64,000 bases of DNA, from NCBI GenBank assembly GCA_947473355.1, contig CANJCQ010000001.1, positions 1 through 64,000 on the forward strand, given 5' to 3'. This document shows, piece after piece, positions 9,128 to 17,427 of this stretch (position 1 is its first letter; each line of letters begins with the position of its first letter). Under the pieces are notes generated by a model. That model was not told where the DNA came from. It ran no database searches and was given only the letters and a program-made list of their open reading frames with translations. Made by a program: the position numbers and the translations under genes. This DNA is from Sphingomonadaceae bacterium (GTDB lineage Bacteria; Pseudomonadota; Alphaproteobacteria; Sphingomonadales; Sphingomonadaceae).

Positions 9128-9471
9128 TCGCAGGCCACTCCATCTCCATCTCGGTCAAGTCCAGCACGATAGCCTGGATCACCCTGCCTAAGCGGTGCAA
9201 CGCCTGCAGCGCGAGCTGCCGCACAATTGGGGTAATAGGAGCTTCCGCCCATCAGCGGGTTGATGCGGCGTTGCTGAACCGGAGGATCAGATTGCGGGGT
9301 TCGGTGGCAATGATAGCCACCGCGCTGGCGATCATTGTGGCAGCCCTCTGCATTGAGACCTCCCCCATGGGCCGAGACCTCTGTGACACTCAAGGCAAGC
9401 GCGGCAGGCAGTGCGATCACTCCGATCCGAAGCCTGGTGCGCGCCAACCGCATGGCCTGAATATTTATCAA
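9124..9471 (-). CDS. Secreted YHYH/Excalibur-domain protein
   Basis: 115 residues; a hydrophobic signal segment (about 14-34) ends near VSAHGGG. A YHYH-like stretch follows (HGGGLNAEGCHNDR, GGYHCHR). The C-terminus has NCAAARAAGVAPL and ends in GLDRDGDGVACE, the calcium-binding Excalibur signature DxDxDGxxCE. Such domains are common beside SNase-family nucleases, which fits the 4-bp overlap with the nuclease gene downstream. An alternative start is the Met at residue 7 (position 9453). Role: probably a calcium-dependent surface or periplasmic companion of the nuclease. Confidence 0.75.
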   Translation of the reverse strand: MINIQAMRLARTRLRIGVIALPAALALSVTEVSAHGGGLNAEGCHNDRQRGGYHCHRTPQSDPPVQQRRINPLMGGSSYYPNCAAARAAGVAPLRQGDPGYRAGLDRDGDGVACE

Positions 9472-9534
9472 GGCGATTGCTCGATCGACTGCTGGTGCGC
9501 TGCTGCAATTACTGGCGCGCTCGGTTTGCTGGCA

Positions 9535-9738
9535 TTACGCATGCCCGGCAGTTTTCTCCGGTGATACCTGCAGCGCTTCGAACCGTTCTTGCACTGCGCG
9601 CCACAGCGGCAGACCATCGAATTGCCCTTCAGCGATCAGTCGGTCTTGCTGTTGTGCAATGTATAACCAGCCATTCTCGCCGTGGGTTTTTTCTACCCAG
9701 AGGGCTATCCCCCAAAGCTCCTGATCGCGGCTAATCAC
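9535..9738 (-). CDS. Small conserved sphingomonad-type protein (RDQELW family)
   Basis: 67 residues from a GTG, giving a protein that begins ISRDQELWGIALWVEKTHGE and ends in an Ala/His tail. The pattern of acidic-Gln-Glu-Leu-Trp, an aromatic helix, a HGE element and LPLWRAVQERFEAL resembles short sphingomonad proteins of unknown function (possibly DUF6961; not verified). The same frame extends upstream to 9957 with poor-quality sequence. I chose GTG 9738 because its start overlaps the stop of the small membrane gene at 9735-9884 in a GTGA coupling. Function unknown. Confidence 0.6.
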   Translation of the reverse strand: MISRDQELWGIALWVEKTHGENGWLYIAQQQDRLIAEGQFDGLPLWRAVQERFEALQVSPEKTAGHA

Positions 9739-9884
9739 CGCAGGGACAGCAACACTTGCGCCACCGAGCCAGCAAGGATCAACAGAAAGAACAGCAGCAA
9801 AAAGATGTTGCGTGCGAAGCGTCCAAGGCTTCGTTCCTCGCGCCGAATTTCTGCTTCCTGTTCCGGGGTGAGCCACTCTTGCAT
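9735..9884 (-). CDS. 49-residue single-pass membrane protein
   Basis: A short gene easily missed beside longer frames: ATG at 9884, stop TGA at 9735-9737. The protein starts MQEWLTPEQEAEIRREERSL, a charged cytoplasmic segment, and then has one transmembrane helix of about 20 residues (NIFLLLFFLLILAG, then a short tail ending LLSLR). An AGGTAG lies about 12 bases before the start. The stop overlaps the GTG of the RDQELW-family gene by 4 bp, which argues both are real and coupled. Function unknown. Confidence 0.6.
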   Translation of the reverse strand: MQEWLTPEQEAEIRREERSLGRFARNIFLLLFFLLILAGSVAQVLLSLR

Positions 9885-10135
9885 CGGCAGAAGCTACCTG
9901 CAGAAACGAGATAAGCCAATATTTGTTCGTAAGGGGATCGACGAGGGCGCTCGGCACGGACCGTAGCGAAGCATTGCCTCATTCGGTAAAGCCGTAACGC
10001 CCTCTGCCACCGATTTGCGCGCCAATCCTAAATTTATGGTTAATTGATTCCAAACGCATGCTTCCGGCAAATTACCTAGGACTGTTTGCAGATGCGCCAT
10101 GAGCATCTGACAATACGTGCAATCCGCGATGCCCT

Positions 10136-10342
10136 TTAGCCAAAGTCGCTGATCTGGAGCATGGCGTCCAACGCGAGGCAAGGATCCTGGCTCTCGAGCA
10201 ACGCAAGCGCCATGCTGACGTGAGCTGCAACCGGTAGGTTGCCTGAATCATCCAGGGCAGTGAGCGCGGTTTCGAGCAATGCCGTGATGCCTTGCTGCTG
10301 AGTGGCATGTCGAAATGCGACAATCGCCAATGCTGACTTCAT
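10136..10342 (-). CDS. 68-residue hypothetical protein
   Basis: ATG preceded by GGGAGG at about 10 bases, a strong ribosome binding site. The protein is helical, begins MKSALAIVAFRHATQQQG and has Leu/Ala-rich helices including a VSMALALLESQ segment. It looks like a small conserved helical protein of alphaproteobacterial accessory regions, but I cannot name a family. No signal peptide is apparent. Bases 9885-10135 upstream of the next minus gene show nothing convincing. Confidence 0.55.
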   Translation of the reverse strand: MKSALAIVAFRHATQQQGITALLETALTALDDSGNLPVAAHVSMALALLESQDPCLALDAMLQISDFG

Positions 10343-10694
10343 GAAAAGACCCTCCCTTCGAAAGTGGGTGCACTACATTCGGCAGGATCAAACGAAGCTG
10401 AATTAGTCGGCCAGCCGGCGTTCAGGAATCACGATGATAAGAAGTGCATGGGGTCCAGGCACTGGAATCTGCATTCCTGCAGGGAATGCTGAACGGCGGA
10501 GCAGGACTTGAAGTACTCAGATCTTCGCGCCGACGGCCGCTATGTCCGCGCTGCCCGCCATTGAACTCTGAAGCCTTGATGGGGAGATGAACCGACCTCA
10601 ATTGTTAGACGTTACTAACCAAGCTGATCAGGTAAAACTCAACCCTGAGCTGGCATTGACCTTGGTCTGCCGTGCTTGGAGATTGGGGCGCACC

Positions 10695-10994
10695 ATGCTT
10701 GAAAATCAGCAAATTAGGCCAGCTTCCGTCATAGGGCCCCTAGGTGAGGCGCTTTCACTCGAAACGCTCCCTGCGGCTGGCGCAACGCGATGGGTCATCC
10801 GCCGCAAGGCAGAAGTCGTGGCTGCCGTGAACGGCGGTCTGCTGACTATTGATGAAGCATGTGAACGCTATGACCTCACCCTCGACGAACTCACGTCATG
10901 GCAGCGCGCAATTGAGCGATCCGGGATGTATGGTCTGAGAACGACCCGTATCCAGCACTATCGGGAGCTATATGAACGCCAAAATCGCTATTAA
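10695..10994 (+). CDS. sciP: SciP-like CtrA inhibitor (DUF1153 family)
   Basis: 99 residues from the ATG at 10695 (protein begins MLENQQIRPASVIGPLGEA). The family core RWVIRRKAEVVAAVNGGLL, then EACERYDLTLDELTSWQRAI and GLRTTRIQHYR is nearly canonical. SciP is a small helix-turn-helix protein that blocks transcriptional activation by the cell-cycle master regulator CtrA in Caulobacter and relatives. The frame extends to an ATG at 10587, giving a 36-residue N-terminal extension, but the inner ATG gives the usual family length. Presence within accessory DNA next to a transfer operon suggests an extra, mobile copy that could interfere with host cell-cycle or motility control. Confidence 0.85.
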   Translation: MLENQQIRPASVIGPLGEALSLETLPAAGATRWVIRRKAEVVAAVNGGLLTIDEACERYDLTLDELTSWQRAIERSGMYGLRTTRIQHYRELYERQNRY

Positions 10995-11185
10995 GCGAGA
11001 TCAGGACGCGTCAGCCAACGGGATCGCTCCCGACCTGAATGGCTGACTTGGCGACGCAAGGTGACGGGCATAGCGTGTGCGCCAAATGCCAAATCGTGCC
11101 ACGAAACTTGCAAACGCCGAATTGTCCCCGCAATAAACTGCGATGCAGTGTAACTCGCATCAGGGCTCGGGTAGGGTCATCATTC

Positions 11186-11485
11186 ATGAGTGATGCACGT
11201 CTCAGGCTAATGGAAGCCATCGCGCGCAAACAATTGGTGAGCGCTTATTACAACGGCAATCTCATCAGGTTGGCCCCGCACCTGATTTTTGAACGACGCG
11301 GCGACCTGTTTGTCAGCGCACTGAACATGAGCAAAAGCTGGCGGGATGATGACGAACGACGGCTAGGGCAATTCAAGCTGGCCGGCCTGGTTGGAACGCA
11401 ACTGCTCGATGAGACATTCGATCCTCTGCCGTCCTATAGTGCAGCTCCACCGCAGTCCGACGACACTCTGATTCTCGCAATTTGA
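11186..11485 (+). CDS. WYL-domain-like small protein
   Basis: 99 residues from ATG 11186 (AGGG upstream). The sequence has a short N-terminal helix, then VSAYYNGNLIRLAPHLIFERRGDLFV and ALNMSKSW, RRLGQFKLAGL, the order seen in WYL-type domains that follow I-x-Y-x-Y / P-h-x-h-h / F-k-l-x-r-h patterns. WYL domains bind ligands such as nucleotides in transcription regulators and in defence systems; here it is a stand-alone domain without an HTH. It follows the sciP-like gene in the same direction. A hairpin follows the stop. Exact role unknown. Confidence 0.55.
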   Translation: MSDARLRLMEAIARKQLVSAYYNGNLIRLAPHLIFERRGDLFVSALNMSKSWRDDDERRLGQFKLAGLVGTQLLDETFDPLPSYSAAPPQSDDTLILAI

Positions 11486-11494
11486 AGCAGCCAT

Positions 11495-11515
11495 TACGGC
11501 CGCCAAGCGGCCGTA
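11495..11515 (+). terminator. Hairpin terminator after the WYL-like gene
   Basis: TACGGCCG and CGGCCGTA form a perfect 8-bp stem around a 5-base loop, 10 bases after the stop. There is no long T-tract, so efficiency is uncertain. Confidence 0.5.
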
Positions 11516-11634
11516 GTCCAATTGAACCCGCATTGCCGCCCGCTCAAGAATTCAGCCAGAATCTGACAGGAATGGGCGGCTGCTAACGAGAGCTCGCGTA
11601 TGGCACCAGGATGACAGGCTTCGAGGGCGTCATT

Positions 11635-11859
11635 TCATGTCTCAACGATTTCGGCGCCTGCCGCCTGCCTATGCCGAGATGGCTGAGAATTGCCTATATT
11701 CGGCTCCGCTGCCCTCCAAGGCCGGTTGTCAATTCGCTCGAGAGGTACACCACAGGAGTCGCACAGGGCGACATATCCGCCATGCTTGCCACGCGAGACC
11801 GAATGTATTGAGGGTTTGTGGCGGCCGACATAGCACAGGACTGACATGCGGATGAGCAT
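11635..11859 (-). CDS. Small Cys-pair (zinc-ribbon-like) hypothetical protein
   Basis: 74 residues from ATG 11859; an alternative Met lies at 11847. The C-terminal half contains CYVGRHKPSIHSVSRGKHGG followed by ALCDSCGVPLERID, a CxxC with a preceding Cys and His residues that may bind zinc. The pattern resembles short hypothetical proteins of sphingomonads. No clear ribosome binding site is visible, so the start is unsure. Bases 11860-12159 hold nothing else I can support. Confidence 0.45.
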   Translation of the reverse strand: MLIRMSVLCYVGRHKPSIHSVSRGKHGGYVALCDSCGVPLERIDNRPWRAAEPNIGNSQPSRHRQAAGAEIVET

Positions 11860-12159
11860 ACAGCACTGCGTCACTCGCGTCTGCGACCATGCGACGAAGC
11901 GAGGCAAACCTTCAGTTGACCAGCCTGACTTCACTTGCCCGGTCAGGGTGTGAGCCGCTTGCGTGCAGGCATCTCTACTTCCCTGACGCCGGCTTCGCAC
12001 AGACCCGCGCGTTGGGCGTCCGGCCTGAACACCAATCTTGACCGCAATGACCAGAGTGGAGGCGGCTCGCCGCAGGCGAGCGACTGCCACCCGTCTGCAG
12101 CCAGAATATTTCGCTCCCATCCCATATTTGTTTCTGATATGTTCCAAAGGAGCAACGAG

Positions 12160-12390
12160 ATGAATGCCTACATGCCTAACTTCGATCTTGACCGCGATAC
12201 TCAGTCGTTCCCGCCAAAATGGGAGGGGCTGACCGAGTTCGACCGCGCTTTCGCCGAGAATCGTTTGACGGAATACCGCTGGAAGAAGGCGTGGGCGGAT
12301 CCCTGGGCCCGGAGACTTACGATCGCAGTGCTCGGGATGTTCTGTCTCTATGCGGGGTTCGTCATCTATTCGGACCTCCTAGCCAAGTAG
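12160..12390 (+). CDS. Small membrane-anchored hypothetical protein
   Basis: 76 residues. AAGGAG sits about 10 bases before ATG 12160, which is preferred over the ATG at 12139. A charged N-terminal region (FDLDRDTQSFPPKWEG, FDRAFAENRLTEYRWKK) is followed by one C-terminal transmembrane helix (LTIAVLGMFCLYAGFVIYSD). It is convergent with traG, whose stop lies 4 bases away. Family and function are not recognised; it may be a small inner-membrane protein of the conjugative element. Confidence 0.6.
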   Translation: MNAYMPNFDLDRDTQSFPPKWEGLTEFDRAFAENRLTEYRWKKAWADPWARRLTIAVLGMFCLYAGFVIYSDLLAK

Positions 12391-12393
12391 GGC

Positions 12394-15102
12394 CTACCAC
12401 TCCTTCACCTGATCGGCTGCCTCTTCGCTGGCGCCTCGCGCGCCCTTAGTGGCTTCATCAAGCCGCCCTTTGACCCTGCCGACCTCTTGCCTGCCCGCTT
12501 GCTGCATTCGCGCCACCTCGTCGCGGACCGATTGAGGATCGGGCCCAGCGCTGTGCGGCCCAGAGCCTCCACCTCCTCCAATTGGAACATTTTGGCGAAT
12601 GCCATCCGGCCCGGTGATGCCAGGCCGCAGGACCGGTTGACCTGGGACCAGGACGAGTTTGTCCTCGATATCGCTGCGCAATGTGTCGGCGTACCTTTCG
12701 ACGAACTTGGACTGCATTGCCTGCCCCTGGGGACTTAGCTGAAACGCGATGTCGTCGAACCTGACATTGCCATAGTAATCCCGATTGGCTTCGAGCTCGG
12801 CGAGACCCCACTCGCGGTAGGCCTGCGAGAGGTTGAGGCTGCCGGCGGCGGTGTGGCCTGCGAAGTAGGAGGCCTGGCTCTCGAGGCGGTTGGCGATCTC
12901 CTCGGCGCGGCGGGCTTCGCGGCTGTAACTCTGGGCTTCGGTGAGCGAGGCATTCAAGCCGCTGGCGCTGGTCGATGCTGTCGAATTCGTCGAGGTGCTG
13001 ACCGTGCGGATGAAGCCGTCCCGCGTGCTGGACCAGTTGCGGCTGTCGGAGATCTGTTTCAGGCTGCCCATGATCCGGCTGCGGTCTTCCGAGGCAATGC
13101 CGATATCACTGTCGGTCCAGTTCTGGTTGCGGCCGCCCTTCAATCCAGCACCAGCACTGGCAACTCCAACATTCGCGCCCACTCCTGCCGATGCTTCACC
13201 ATTCAGGAACCAGGAGACGGTGATATCGTCGGCTGCCCGGCGTGAGAGGCCGTACTGGCGCTGCAGCGAGCGGGAAGCCTGATCGACTTCGCTGTATGCC
13301 GACTGGACGCTGTCGGAGTTGGATTGGCCGGTTGCCGTTTCCAGGGCGCTGCCCCGGCTGGACTGTTCCCGCAATTCCCTGAATCTGGCCACTGCGCTGC
13401 TCGTCGATTCCGCAGCGATGTTGGCATAGGTCTCGCTGTTGGATCGCGCTTGGGACGCCATGGTCGACAGGCGCGAGGTGAAGTCCTCGCCCAGCGTCGG
13501 AGTGAACGGGTAACTCGAGTTCGGGATTTGGTCGTAGCTGGCTTCGGGGAAACTCGTCGTTTGCGCGCCCGTGTCGCTCAAGGTGCGGGTCTGCGCGGCG
13601 CCATAGGTGAAACTGGGCGCGACCGTCCCTTGGGCAAACTGGCGCGTCATCACGCTCGAATTTTCAAGGCTGGTGTTGCCGAGCGCGACATTGCCGGTGC
13701 TGGCTTCGCGAGCCGCTTCCTCGGCCGCATTTTGGCTGGGATTGAGGTAGCTTGTTGCCTGGCTCGAGATCGCCAGTGCGCCCTTGGCAACGCCGCCGGC
13801 AAGGAACGGGACCGAGGCGATGAGATAGCCCGCCAGCACGCCTATATCGCTGTTGACGTCGGCCATACCGGTGAAGGTTGCAAGCGTCAGGCCGCTTGTT
13901 CCCGCCACCGCCGACATGTCCGCCGCGCCCTTGTACATCAGCATCATGTGCAGGATGACAAATAGCGGCCCCCAGGCGGCGAGGTAGAAGAACCCGGTGA
14001 CATAGCCCTTGAGCGCCAGGGGACCGCTTTTTGGCAACAGGAACAGCGGGAACAGGACCGGGAACAGGGCATAGAACAGCACAGTCAGAACCACGTTCAG
14101 CAGTGGCACCCATTTCATCGCATTGCCCGCGATCGAGCCATAGGTCCGTTCGGTCTGGATGTCGGCGCGGGTCTGGGCATAGACATCGACGCTGCCGGCG
14201 CCGCTCGCGCCCGACATCGAATGCATCGCCTGATTCATCGCGTTGATCGTCAACGTCTGCTTGAACAGGTCTGTCGCGCTGGCCGAGACGCCGGTGAGGT
14301 ATTGGTAGGCGATGGGAAGATCGGCAAAGAGTTTGGCCTTGGCGAGGGCCGCTGTCTGCCTGGGGTAGAGCTGGCGGCCAAAGACCATGCCCATGCCGTC
14401 AATCAGGCTGGTCCACTGCGAATTCAGGGCATCATAGGCCTCACGGCAGGTGATGATGTTCGAAGTCACCTGACCCGAGGTCACATCGCGGGTCAGGAAG
14501 CGCTGCGCGCGGGCCTGGCTTCCGGGAGCAATCGTCGCCCAGATGTCGTTCGTCTCGGCCAGTTCCTTCATCGAATAGCGGCCAAGCAGCACGTCGTAGA
14601 ACACGCATTGCCGGAAATGCTCGTCGAGATTGGCGGCGAACTCGGGATCGGAAATTCTAAGGCTCCGCGTCGCGTCATAGAGCCGCGCGCCATATATCAT
14701 ACCGTTCTTCGAATAGTTGAGATCGCCGGGGAGGCCGAACACCACCTCGGCCGAGCCGGTGAGGTAATCGCCGATCTGGCTGGTAAAGCTCGCCATGAGC
14801 GCCAGGCCCAAAGGCACGTTGCTGACATTGGCCGGAGCAAGGCCGGGGCTCAGGCGGTCAGTCACATGGACGTCGATCCGCGGCACCATCAGGCAAGAGT
14901 ACATGAGGGTAGCGCCGAGGAACCAGTTGATCCAGGCTCGCCAGTCCTGGTTGAACGCGAGGGTAAGCGCCGACAGCGCCAGCCCCATTACCATGACCAC
15001 CTGGAGCAGGCTCTTGTAGCCGCCATTGCCGGTCCATGCCGCGACTGCCTGGAAGACATTGACCAGATAGTCGCCGCCACCAACCGTGAAGATTTCGACC
15101 AT
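12394..15102 (-). CDS. traG: F-type conjugation protein TraG (mating-pair stabilisation and pilus assembly)
   Basis: 902 residues from ATG 15102 (protein begins MVEIFTVGGGDYLVNVFQAV). The frame continues upstream to 15339 but that part overlaps traH and is not protein-like. The N-terminal ~420 residues have several hydrophobic membrane segments as in F TraG (938 residues). The rest is a long periplasmic or secreted helical region rich in Ser, Gln and Ala, ending in charged coiled-coil-like sequence (DEVARMQQAGRQEVGRVKG). In F-type systems the N-terminus serves pilus assembly, while the C-terminus stabilises mating pairs and takes part in entry exclusion recognition. It is the last gene of the minus-strand tra operon seen here; TraD and TraI do not follow. 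Confidence 0.9.
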   Translation of the reverse strand: MVEIFTVGGGDYLVNVFQAVAAWTGNGGYKSLLQVVMVMGLALSALTLAFNQDWRAWINWFLGATLMYSCLMVPRIDVHVTDRLSPGLAPANVSNVPLGLALMASFTSQIGDYLTGSAEVVFGLPGDLNYSKNGMIYGARLYDATRSLRISDPEFAANLDEHFRQCVFYDVLLGRYSMKELAETNDIWATIAPGSQARAQRFLTRDVTSGQVTSNIITCREAYDALNSQWTSLIDGMGMVFGRQLYPRQTAALAKAKLFADLPIAYQYLTGVSASATDLFKQTLTINAMNQAMHSMSGASGAGSVDVYAQTRADIQTERTYGSIAGNAMKWVPLLNVVLTVLFYALFPVLFPLFLLPKSGPLALKGYVTGFFYLAAWGPLFVILHMMLMYKGAADMSAVAGTSGLTLATFTGMADVNSDIGVLAGYLIASVPFLAGGVAKGALAISSQATSYLNPSQNAAEEAAREASTGNVALGNTSLENSSVMTRQFAQGTVAPSFTYGAAQTRTLSDTGAQTTSFPEASYDQIPNSSYPFTPTLGEDFTSRLSTMASQARSNSETYANIAAESTSSAVARFRELREQSSRGSALETATGQSNSDSVQSAYSEVDQASRSLQRQYGLSRRAADDITVSWFLNGEASAGVGANVGVASAGAGLKGGRNQNWTDSDIGIASEDRSRIMGSLKQISDSRNWSSTRDGFIRTVSTSTNSTASTSASGLNASLTEAQSYSREARRAEEIANRLESQASYFAGHTAAGSLNLSQAYREWGLAELEANRDYYGNVRFDDIAFQLSPQGQAMQSKFVERYADTLRSDIEDKLVLVPGQPVLRPGITGPDGIRQNVPIGGGGGSGPHSAGPDPQSVRDEVARMQQAGRQEVGRVKGRLDEATKGARGASEEAADQVKEW

Positions 15103-15140
15103 TTTGCGCGCGTCCTGGGAAGGGGGGATATGTGCCGGGT

Positions 15141-16589
15141 TCAGTGGGTAAGGGCGCGAGTCTGGACGCCGCGCGACCAGTCGAGGGCGGCCGCCATGCC
15201 TGGTGACATCTGCGTCGCCAGCACATTCTCGATGAAGGCCGTCTTCTCGATGATCTGCATGATCGCGCCCACCTTGAGCTGCGTGCTGGCCTGCCGGTCG
15301 GCGAGGGCCTGGCGCACTGTGTTTACCTCGGCCTGCCACATGGCGATCTTGGCCTCGTCCGCGCCAATAAAGCTCGACATCGAGCGGCCTGCTTCCCCGA
15401 CGATGCGGTCGAGCAGAGCAAAGAGCAGATCGACGCTGGCGATCTCGGCCAGCGTCTGACGGTCATCGGTCGGCATGCCGCGGCCATAGGCGGCCTGGAC
15501 GGTCAGGATCTTGTAGAGTGGGACCGAAGCGACCTGCAGCAGCTCCTTCTGCGGATTGGTGATCGGCGTGTCGTCGTGGATCGCCTGCACCATGCCGTCG
15601 ATCAGCGCAGAAACCCTTGGTCGCAGAGCCTTGGAGGCTGGCAGGCTGAGCGATTTGAAGCCCGGATCGAGGCACTTGTCAGGCTCATCGCAGTGGAAGA
15701 TCAGGACATTGCTGCCCGTCGTGCCATCGAGCAGCGAGGTTACCAGCGTTGAGGACGATTCCCCGACGATCGGCACGAACTTGCCGGGCTCGTCGTCCTT
15801 GGGCGGAACATAGATGATCGTACCAATCAGCGTCATCGCATATTCGGCAAGTTCCTGATCGAAGTTGCCGCCTGGCGAGAAGAACGCCGACTTCTTGAGG
15901 ATCGTCCAGGTGTAGTTGCGCGCGACCCCAGGATTGACGTCATCGTACTTGCCTGCGCCCTGCGCCGTCGTGCTGGTGCGCTGGCCCTTGGTGCCGCAGC
16001 CGTGCTTGGCGGCGGCATAGTCGGTGAAAATGCCTTCGGAGTTGCCGATCGCTTCGCAGATGGCCTTGTCGGCAAGATCGCCCTTGGGCCAGATACCGCC
16101 GACCAGACCCTGCGCCATCTCGCAGCTGTTGATGTTGAGATTGTTCATGAGCTGAGCCTTCTGGCTGAACTCCTGCATGATCTTCGAGCATTCCGGGCAG
16201 ACCGTGTCGATCGCGAGGCTGAAGGCAAAGCCCACCGCATTGTTGGCGACGGCCTTGAGCATCGCCACGATCTCGCTCGCGTTGATGAAGCTGAAAGACC
16301 CAGCGAAGATGTCGATACCGCCGCAGCCGGCGCGCGCGCGCGGGAGTTGCAGGTTGGCGATGTTGGTCGTCTTCTGCGGGAAGCGCGTCCAGACATTGCC
16401 GAGGCTGTAATAGCCCGCCGACTGACCCTGGTATGCAGTCGGGCCATTCACATTGGCCGCGCCGCCGACATCATTGAGGAACGAATCCATCGAACTGCCG
16501 ACGTCGGCGTGGGCGCTGGTCAGGGCCCCAGTCAGTGGGAGCGTGGCCGCAAGCAGGGCGGCGAGCAGCGCAGTCTTCGGGCGTCTCAT
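15141..16589 (-). CDS. traH: F-type conjugation protein TraH
   Basis: 482 residues from ATG 16589, one base after the traF stop; a GTG four codons upstream (16601) is an alternative that overlaps traF. A signal peptide ends near TSAHA. The mature protein has typical TraH features: an N-terminal DSFLNDVGGAANVNGP region, a G-Y-Y-S-L-G-N element, a Cys-containing GCGGIDIFAGSFSF motif and later paired Cys (TVCPECSKIM). TraH is a periplasmic protein needed for F-pilus assembly, working with TraF, TraU, TraW and TrbC. Length is close to F TraH (458). Confidence 0.92.
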   Translation of the reverse strand: MRRPKTALLAALLAATLPLTGALTSAHADVGSSMDSFLNDVGGAANVNGPTAYQGQSAGYYSLGNVWTRFPQKTTNIANLQLPRARAGCGGIDIFAGSFSFINASEIVAMLKAVANNAVGFAFSLAIDTVCPECSKIMQEFSQKAQLMNNLNINSCEMAQGLVGGIWPKGDLADKAICEAIGNSEGIFTDYAAAKHGCGTKGQRTSTTAQGAGKYDDVNPGVARNYTWTILKKSAFFSPGGNFDQELAEYAMTLIGTIIYVPPKDDEPGKFVPIVGESSSTLVTSLLDGTTGSNVLIFHCDEPDKCLDPGFKSLSLPASKALRPRVSALIDGMVQAIHDDTPITNPQKELLQVASVPLYKILTVQAAYGRGMPTDDRQTLAEIASVDLLFALLDRIVGEAGRSMSSFIGADEAKIAMWQAEVNTVRQALADRQASTQLKVGAIMQIIEKTAFIENVLATQMSPGMAAALDWSRGVQTRALTH

Positions 16590-16590
16590 C

Positions 16591-17427
16591 CTAGTAGTCA
16601 CGTCCGGCTTCCTTCGATGTGAGGAGGTAGATGCGGTCTTGAAGCTCGTCGGCGGACATCACGCCGTAACCGATCGGGATCGCGCGGCCCTTGGCGGCGT
16701 CCCACAGCACCACCGCAGGGGTGATCTTGGGCTCGAGACCCATGCGGCTCCGCTGGTTGGTCTCGACCGAATAGCTCGGGAAATGCTTGGACGGGCCACC
16801 ATCGGTTGAGATCGCGCGCACGGTGATGTGCCAGGTCGAGGCGACGCCTTGCACGATCGGCGACATGACCTCGCAGGCGCCGCAAGTCTGGGCAAAGAAG
16901 TAGAACAGCCCGTAGCGCTCGGAGAGATGGGCCATCACCGTATTGCGCTCTGTGCTGCGCGCATCCTGCCACTGGCGCTTGCCGAGCGTCGAGACCGGAC
17001 GCTGCAAGGTATAATCGAGGTCGGGATCCTGCCAGATCGAACGCTGCCAGACGTCACTGAACAGCGAAGCGCGGTCGAGCTGCTCGCGCTGGAAACGGAT
17101 ATACGCAGTCACGTTCGCCGGCGTCGGCTCCAGGATCGCCTTGGCCTTGAGCTCGCGAAGCTCGGCGGTGATCGCATCGAGGCGGCTTGCCGCACTGGCA
17201 CTGGGCACCTGCTCGGGTTCCCGCTTCTCTACCGGCTTGGGCTTGGTGCAGTAGAACCAGTAACCCAGACGCCGCTGCGCGCAGTAGAAGCTATCATCTT
17301 GCTCCTGGGCTACGACCGGCGGCGTATCCTCGGCAAAGGCCGGGCTTGGCGAACTCGCGAGAACAGTCGTGGCGATCAGCCAAGCGGCGGCAAGCCGCCT
17401 GACCCTATCATTGACGGGCGCGGGCAT
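16591..17427 (-). CDS. traF: F-type conjugation protein TraF with thioredoxin CXXC
   Basis: 278 residues from ATG 17427, overlapping the end of traN by 20 bases. A signal peptide ends near SPAFAED. The C-terminal part is thioredoxin-like: LFYFFAQTCGACEVMSP contains a CGAC motif (Cys182 and Cys185), followed by cis-Pro-type TPAVVLWD. F-plasmid TraF is thioredoxin-like but lacks a redox CXXC, so this version may keep disulfide activity, in line with the Cys-rich TraN, TraH and TraU encoded beside it. Acts in the periplasm in pilus assembly. Confidence 0.9.
   Translation of the reverse strand: MPAPVNDRVRRLAAAWLIATTVLASSPSPAFAEDTPPVVAQEQDDSFYCAQRRLGYWFYCTKPKPVEKREPEQVPSASAASRLDAITAELRELKAKAILEPTPANVTAYIRFQREQLDRASLFSDVWQRSIWQDPDLDYTLQRPVSTLGKRQWQDARSTERNTVMAHLSERYGLFYFFAQTCGACEVMSPIVQGVASTWHITVRAISTDGGPSKHFPSYSVETNQRSRMGLEPKITPAVVLWDAAKGRAIPIGYGVMSADELQDRIYLLTSKEAGRDY

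Noticed and set aside
9894..10181. Minus-strand frame of 95 codons
   Set aside because: No ribosome site, odd composition, and it overlaps the better supported 68-residue gene.
14221..15459. Plus-strand open frame opposite traG and traH
   Set aside because: Shadow of the real minus-strand genes; no protein-like pattern.
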